The notes under the pieces are model-generated. The model was not told the DNA's origin. It searched no databases and saw nothing but the letters and a program-made list of their open reading frames with translations. The position numbers were made by a program, and so were the translations under genes. DNA of 64,000 nucleotides from Tunturiibacter empetritectus (GTDB lineage: Bacteria > Acidobacteriota > Terriglobia > Terriglobales > Acidobacteriaceae), in NCBI RefSeq assembly GCF_013410875.1, contig NZ_JACCCU010000003.1:372001-436000 (forward strand), in the 5' to 3' direction. Each line of letters begins with the position of its first letter. Position 1 is the first letter of the stretch. Of this stretch, positions 59,032-64,000 are shown in pieces.

Positions 59032-60708
59032 ATGTCGAGGAATCTGGTTCGGATTGGTGTGTCTTGTGGCGTGTTGCTTGCTTCTGCGATGGCGATGGGA
59101 GCGGGACCGCAGGAGAAGAAAGACAGCGAGAAGAAGAAGGATCAGAAGCTGGTGGTGACAGGAACGCCGGTGGTCGATCCAGCGGAGCCGCCCTCGGACT
59201 CGACTACAGACGGTTCGGTGACGGTGGGTGGGCAGACGATCACTTACCGCGCGGTTGCGGGGACGCTGACGGTGGGATCGACGGATTCGCAGGACGCGAT
59301 GCTGGGGCTGGATGGGAAGCTGCTGCCGGATACGGGAGAGAAGACTCCCGATCCGGAGAAGCCGGAGGAGGCTCCAGCTACGTCGCGGATGTTTTATGTG
59401 GCGTACTTCAAGAAGGATGCGCCTGCGGGACGGCCGGTAACGTTTCTTTATAACGGCGGACCGGGGTCGGCGACGATGTGGCTGCATATGGGCTCGTTTG
59501 GGCCGAAGCGCGTGGTGACGACTGATGCGCAGCATGATGAAGGCGCCCCTTACAAGATCGTCAATAACGATTACAGCCTGTTGGACGTGAGCGATGTGGT
59601 TTTTATCGATGCGCCGGGGACCGGGTTCAGCCGGATTATGGGCAAGGACAAGGAAAAGGCGTTCTGGGGTGTGGACCAGGATGCGCATGCGTTCGACCGG
59701 TTCATTCGCAGGTTTTTGACCAAGTACAACCGGTGGAACTCGCCGAAGTACCTGCTTGGCGAGAGCTATGGGACGCCGCGGAGTGCGGTGCTGTCGGCTG
59801 CATTGCAGAATGTGGATTTGAATGGGATTGTTTTGCTGTCGCAGATCTTGAGCTTCGATAACAGCATCGATGGGCCGAAGTGGAATCCTGGCGTGGATCA
59901 AGCTTATGCGCTGGGTCTGCCTACGTTTGCGGCGAGCGCCTTTTATCATCACAAGCTGCCGACTCAGCCGGCGGCGCTGGAGCCGTTTTTGACTGAGGTG
60001 GAGCAGTATGCAATTGGCGACTATATGAGTGCGCTGCTGCAGGGGTCGGAGCTGCCGGAGGCCAGGAAGCAGGCGGTGGCGGAGAAGCTGCATCAATATA
60101 CGGGGCTGCCGGTGGCGTACCTGATGAGGGCGAATCTGCGGGTGACGGGCGGGGCGTTCAGCAAGCAGCTTCAATTGGACGATGAGACGACGACGGGGCG
60201 GCTGGATACGCGGTACAAGGGGCCGGATCTCGATCCGCTGAGCGCGGATGCGGAGTATGACCCGCAGAGCAATGCGATCTCGTCGGCGTATACGGCGGCG
60301 CTGAACCAGTACATGCGGACGGAGTTGAAGTATGGCGAGAACCAGACGTACAAGCCGGGGGCGTATGTGGATCCGGACTTTACGTGGGATCTGCGGCACC
60401 AGGCTCCGGGTGGTCCGCCGGCGAACCAGCAGGAGGGAGGGACGAATGTGATGCCGGACCTGGCGTACACGATGAAGTCCAACCCGAAGATGAAGGTGAT
60501 GCTGGTGGGTGGGTACTTCGATCTGGCGACACCGTACTTTGAGGGCAAGTTCGAGATGCACCATCTGCAGATTCCGCAAAAGCTGCAGGCGAATATCAGC
60601 TACCACTACTACCAGAGCGGGCACATGGTCTATGTGAACGAAGAGGTGTTGAAGCAGTTCCATACGGATGTGGCGGGGTTTATCCGGGGGACTGAGGACG
60701 GAAGATAA
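59032..60708 (+). CDS. S10-family serine carboxypeptidase-like protein, exported
   Basis: 558 residues from the ATG at 59032 (GGAGAG upstream). The signal peptide RIGVSCGVLLASAMAMGAGP is followed by a Lys/Glu-rich linker. Catalytic Ser in LLGESYGTPRSA, Asp in GGYFDLATPYF and His in YQSGHMVYVNEE; the oxyanion region is YNGGPGSATMWLHMGSFGP. This complete triad marks an S10 carboxypeptidase of the bacterial extracellular group. It probably trims peptides in the periplasm or outside the cell. It stands alone after the ADOP operon. Confidence 0.92.
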   Translation: MSRNLVRIGVSCGVLLASAMAMGAGPQEKKDSEKKKDQKLVVTGTPVVDPAEPPSDSTTDGSVTVGGQTITYRAVAGTLTVGSTDSQDAMLGLDGKLLPDTGEKTPDPEKPEEAPATSRMFYVAYFKKDAPAGRPVTFLYNGGPGSATMWLHMGSFGPKRVVTTDAQHDEGAPYKIVNNDYSLLDVSDVVFIDAPGTGFSRIMGKDKEKAFWGVDQDAHAFDRFIRRFLTKYNRWNSPKYLLGESYGTPRSAVLSAALQNVDLNGIVLLSQILSFDNSIDGPKWNPGVDQAYALGLPTFAASAFYHHKLPTQPAALEPFLTEVEQYAIGDYMSALLQGSELPEARKQAVAEKLHQYTGLPVAYLMRANLRVTGGAFSKQLQLDDETTTGRLDTRYKGPDLDPLSADAEYDPQSNAISSAYTAALNQYMRTELKYGENQTYKPGAYVDPDFTWDLRHQAPGGPPANQQEGGTNVMPDLAYTMKSNPKMKVMLVGGYFDLATPYFEGKFEMHHLQIPQKLQANISYHYYQSGHMVYVNEEVLKQFHTDVAGFIRGTEDGR

Positions 60709-60773
60709 GTTTTCGTTAGGTTGGTGTACCGTCGGATTGAGCGCAGATTCGGAGGCTTTGTTCTACTGCTCGA

Positions 60774-61472
60774 TCAGCTGTGAAAGCCTGTGGTTGGGGA
60801 GATTGGAGATCCGGGGCCGCTAAGAAGCCGGAGAGCTAAGGTAAGAAGTAGAGGCTCTGCCATCCAGAGGGAGTGGTTGCCGAAGCGCGGGGCGCCCCAG
60901 GCTCCGACGATGGCTCCAGCCAGAAAGCAAAGACAGATTAGGCCGAGGTCAAAGGCCTGAGAACGGCCTTTCTCGCGAACTTCCGGCGTGGAGGAAGGAG
61001 CGAGTCCGTCGTAGAGTCCTTCGACTGCATCGCGCAGGTTGCCGGTGATGAAGGTAGAGTTGAAGGCGAATCGGTCAACGCGGCGGAAGCTGGCTACCTG
61101 TAGCGCGGCGACATAAGCGATGATGCCGGTGAAAGCCATGTGAGGGAAATCAAGGGGAAGCCAGCCAAGCGCGAAGAGGGAGACGATCTCAAAGGTGAGG
61201 CCGATGATGGCGGCGTGGGTGGCGCGGGAGCGGAGGTGCCGGGAGGTGGTGACGCCTGCGAAGAAGCCCAGGATAGGGATGACATGGGGAATCACTTCGC
61301 GCCATTGCTGGCCAACAACGGCTATACCGAGAAAGATGACGTTGCCTGTCATGGCGTTGGCGAAGACGTGGCCGTGATTGAGGAAAACGACAGCGTCCAG
61401 CATGCCACCGGCGCTGGCGAGGAGTACCGCATCGGTGAGGGAGCTGGGTTGAGGAGTCGTATCGAGAGCCAT
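60774..61472 (-). CDS. DUF1275 (YoaK-type) membrane protein
   Basis: 232 residues from the ATG at 61472 (another in-frame ATG at 61517). About six TMs. SLTDAVLLASAGGMLDAVVFLNHGHVFANAMTGNVIFLGI is the DUF1275 signature with the conserved ASGG-like and TGN motifs; FNSTFITGNLRDAVEGL repeats TGN in the second half, showing an internal duplication. The family is widespread and uncharacterised; a transporter role is proposed. It is convergent with the S10 gene. Confidence 0.88.
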   Translation of the reverse strand: MALDTTPQPSSLTDAVLLASAGGMLDAVVFLNHGHVFANAMTGNVIFLGIAVVGQQWREVIPHVIPILGFFAGVTTSRHLRSRATHAAIIGLTFEIVSLFALGWLPLDFPHMAFTGIIAYVAALQVASFRRVDRFAFNSTFITGNLRDAVEGLYDGLAPSSTPEVREKGRSQAFDLGLICLCFLAGAIVGAWGAPRFGNHSLWMAEPLLLTLALRLLSGPGSPISPTTGFHS

Positions 61473-61673
61473 GTGGATCCGGTGGGGGCCAACCCAATGG
61501 TATAGGGTGTCTGGCATGGATCTTGATTGAGAAATCGTACGACCACGCGCCGTTGAAGCGGTAAGTCATGATGGAAGATATGAGTGACTTGTTATCAGAT
61601 CCCGCATCTTCTGGGTGCGTTGGCGCGTCTAAAGTTATGCAGAAAGCTAAAATTTGTTGAGGTGATAAGAGTT

Positions 61674-64000
61674 ATGGCGATCAAGTGGGATCGGTTGACG
61701 GTGAAGTCGCAGGAGGCGGTGCAGGCGGCGAGTGGATATGCCGGGGAGAATGGCAATCCGGAGGTGATGCCGCTGCATCTGATGGCGGCGCTGCTGGAGG
61801 ACCGCGAGGGAGTGGTGATCCCGGTGCTGGAGAAGATTGGGGTGCCGGTGGAGCAGCTGCTGTCGGGGGTGAATTCGGCAATTACGAAGCTGCCGAAGGT
61901 GCAGGGTGGGGGGCAGCCGGGGCTGTCGAATGCGTTGCAGAAGGTGCTGGAGCAGGGATTCAAGGAGGCGGAGAACTTCAAGGACGAGTATGTGTCGACG
62001 GAGCATCTGCTGCTGGCTTTGTCGAAGGCGAAGAATGACCCGGTGCAGCTGGCGCTGGCGTCTCTGGGCGGGACGCATGAGGCGATCCTGAAGGCGTTGA
62101 GTGCGGTGCGCGGGAGTCAGCGGGTGACGGATCAGAACCCTGAAGGGAAGTTTCAGGCGCTGGAGAAGTATGCGAAGGACCTGACGGATCTGGCGCGGCG
62201 CGGGAAGCTTGATCCGGTGATTGGGAGGGACGAGGAGATTCGGCGGGTGGTGCAGGTGCTGAGTCGCAGGACGAAGAATAATCCTGTCCTGATCGGCGAG
62301 CCGGGCGTGGGCAAGACAGCGATCGTGGAAGGGTTGGCGAGAAGGATCTTTCTGGGCGATGTGCCGGAGATTTTGAAGAACAAGCGCGTGTGCTCGCTGG
62401 ATCTTGGCGCGATGATCGCCGGGGCGAAGTTTCGCGGAGAGTTTGAGGATCGGCTGAAGGCGGTGCTGAAGGAGATTGAGGAGTCGAACGGCGAGATTAT
62501 TTTGTTTATCGATGAGTTACATACTCTCGTGGGCGCCGGTGCGAGCGAGGGTTCGCTGGACGCGAGCAATATGCTGAAGCCTGCGCTGGCTCGCGGCGGA
62601 CTGCGGGCGATTGGCGCGACGACGCTGAGTGAGTACAAGAAGTACATTGAGAAAGATGCTGCGCTGGAGCGGCGGTTCCAGATCGTGTATGTTGGCGAGC
62701 CGAACGTCGAGGACACGGTTGCGATTCTGCGTGGGCTGAAGGAGAAGTATGAGGCTCACCATAAGGTGCGGATCAAGGACTCGGCGATTGTGGCTGCGGC
62801 GGTGCTGAGCCATCGTTATATCTCGGATCGGTTTTTGCCGGATAAGGCGATTGACCTGGTGGATGAGGCCGCTGCAGCGCTGGCGATTCAGATTGGCTCG
62901 GTGCCGGTGGAGATTGATGATCTGGAGCGGAGGGCTACGTCGCTTGAGATTGAACGTGCAGCGTTGAAGCGGGAGAAGGACGCGGGATCGCAGGAGCGGC
63001 TGGAGATTGTGGAGCGTGAGCTGGCCGAGGTGAAGGAGGCGGCGGTTGGGCTGCGTGCGCGTTGGCAGAAGGAGCGCGGCGCGATCGGAAAGATGGCGGA
63101 GTTGAAGGAGCAGCTGGAATCTTTGCGCTTCCAGATGGGCGAAGAGACGCGGAAGGGCAATCTGCAGAGGGCGGCGGAGTTGCAGTATGGCGAGATTCCG
63201 AAGCTGGAGGCGGAGCTGCGCGAGTTGACGGCGGAGCAGGATGCGGCGGTTCGCGAGGATGAGGCGGAGGCGAAGTCGGGCGCAGTTGCTGGCGTGGCGA
63301 AGCGGCCTTCACGGATGTTGAAGGAGGAGGTCGACGAGGAGGATATCGCCGCGGTGGTGTCGAAGTGGACCGGGATTCCGGTCTCGAAGATGCTGGAGGG
63401 CGAGATGCAGAAGCTGGTGCAGATGGAGGAGCGTCTACGCGAGCGCGTGGTTGGTCAGGATGAGGCGCTGAGTGTGGTGGCGAATGCGATTCGGCGTTCG
63501 CGTGCCGGCTTGAGCGATCCAAAGCGGCCGATTGGCTCGTTCATCTTTCTTGGGCCCACGGGCGTGGGTAAGACGGAGACGGCGAAGGCGCTGGCGGAGT
63601 TTCTGTTCGATGACGAGGCCGCGATGGTGCGGATCGACATGAGCGAATACATGGAGAGGCACGCGGTGGCGCGGTTGATTGGAGCGCCTCCGGGATACGT
63701 CGGGTATGACGAAGGCGGACAGTTGACCGAGGCGGTGCGGCGCAGGCCATATTCGGTGATCCTGTTTGATGAGATTGAGAAGGCGCATCCGGATGTGTTC
63801 AATGTGCTGTTGCAGGTGCTCGATGATGGACGGCTGACGGACTCGAAGGGCAGGACGGTGGACTTCAAGAACACTGTGCTTATCATGACTTCGAATGTTG
63901 GTGCGGGGCAGTTGTCGACGGCGTGGGCGCAGGGCGAGGACGGGTTTGAAGAGGCGAAGAGTCGCGTACTGGATGAGCTGCGCAAGCACTTCAAGCCGGA
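61674..64000 (+). CDS. clpB: ATP-dependent disaggregase ClpB (3' end outside window)
   Basis: About 775 residues visible, from an ATG with GAGGTGAT upstream. Clp N-domain (two repeats: [30 protein letters not shown] and [15 protein letters not shown]). NBD1: Walker A GEPGVGKT, Walker [11 protein letters not shown], arginine finger in ALERRFQ. A coiled-coil middle domain (about residues 405-530) distinguishes ClpB from ClpA/C. NBD2: [19 protein letters not shown] pore loop and [11 protein letters not shown]. It works with DnaK to rescue aggregated proteins. The gene is cut by the window end. A weak promoter candidate TTGAAG-18-GATATG lies at 61553-61582. Confidence 0.95.
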   Translation, partial: MAIKWDRLTVKSQEAVQAASGYAGENGNPEVMPLHLMAALLEDREGVVIPVLEKIGVPVEQLLSGVNSAITKLPKVQGGGQPGLSNALQKVLEQGFKEAENFKDEYVSTEHLLLALSKAKNDPVQLALASLGGTHEAILKALSAVRGSQRVTDQNPEGKFQALEKYAKDLTDLARRGKLDPVIGRDEEIRRVVQVLSRRTKNNPVLIGEPGVGKTAIVEGLARRIFLGDVPEILKNKRVCSLDLGAMIAGAKFRGEFEDRLKAVLKEIEESNGEIILFIDELHTLVGAGASEGSLDASNMLKPALARGGLRAIGATTLSEYKKYIEKDAALERRFQIVYVGEPNVEDTVAILRGLKEKYEAHHKVRIKDSAIVAAAVLSHRYISDRFLPDKAIDLVDEAAAALAIQIGSVPVEIDDLERRATSLEIERAALKREKDAGSQERLEIVERELAEVKEAAVGLRARWQKERGAIGKMAELKEQLESLRFQMGEETRKGNLQRAAELQYGEIPKLEAELRELTAEQDAAVREDEAEAKSGAVAGVAKRPSRMLKEEVDEEDIAAVVSKWTGIPVSKMLEGEMQKLVQMEERLRERVVGQDEALSVVANAIRRSRAGLSDPKRPIGSFIFLGPTGVGKTETAKALAEFLFDDEAAMVRIDMSEYMERHAVARLIGAPPGYVGYDEGGQLTEAVRRRPYSVILFDEIEKAHPDVFNVLLQVLDDGRLTDSKGRTVDFKNTVLIMTSNVGAGQLSTAWAQGEDGFEEAKSRVLDELRKHFKP

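Noticed and set aside
59014-60663. 549-residue frame antisense to the S10 peptidase gene
   Set aside because: Arg/His/Leu-rich shadow with no domain; the S10 triad is clear on the + strand.

Overview
This window reads as chromosomal DNA of a high-GC Gram-negative bacterium, most likely an acidobacterium of the Terriglobia/Acidobacteriaceae type (Edaphobacter, Granulicella or Terriglobus-like). That is an inference from several features seen together: an Oar-like TonB-dependent receptor, PadR plus ADOP-type ABC permeases, a GH57/DUF3536 protein, a BNR/choice-of-anchor-D protein, and a full alternative complex III (ACIII) operon joined to a caa3 oxidase. No rRNA, tRNA, CRISPR array, integrase or transposase gene was seen.

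Layout. 1-27.6 kb is mostly housekeeping and stress genes on both strands: partial TonB receptor, VOC protein, MscS channel, alpha/beta hydrolase, mnmG, msrA, DUF5076, dnaB, two aldo/keto reductases, TetR, VOC, a WYL regulator, a response regulator, a GT39-type glycosyltransferase, a Rieske oxygenase, an MBL hydrolase, an M23 peptidase, an FkbM-type methyltransferase, GH57 and an AlkA-type glycosylase. 28.0-41.7 kb is a tight rightward respiratory operon: actABCDEF, a single-TM protein, sco, then cox subunits II, I, III and IV. Quinol electrons would pass through ACIII to the haem-bearing subunit II and on to oxygen. A class II photolyase and a 1.5k-residue secreted beta-propeller/Ig-like protein follow. 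48.2-50.8 kb holds a BaiN-type flavoprotein and an RlmI-type methyltransferase. 51.3-52.7 kb is an ArsR-VOC-lipocalin-like operon. 53.0-58.9 kb has two MacB/FtsX permeases on either side of a PadR regulator. 59-64 kb has an S10 peptidase, a DUF1275 protein and the start of clpB.

The most unusual content is not a gene. It is a set of structured, dispersed repeats. Family R1 (10 loci, 13 half-elements, all between 2.7 and 26.9 kb) lies at the 3' end of a gene every time. It carries hairpins whose stems change sequence between copies while staying complementary. Three loci hold two copies head to head, giving 165-220 bp palindromes. One of these is interrupted by another hairpin repeat. R1 also supplies the stop codon and C-terminal tail of two proteins. 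Families R2 and R3 are shorter hairpins, also with compensatory changes. R2 forms part of long direct repeats that bracket the DUF5076 gene. Family R4 lies in frame inside mnmG and the glycosyltransferase gene. A 52-bp fragment of the GH57 gene sits upstream of the FkbM-type gene and records a past rearrangement.
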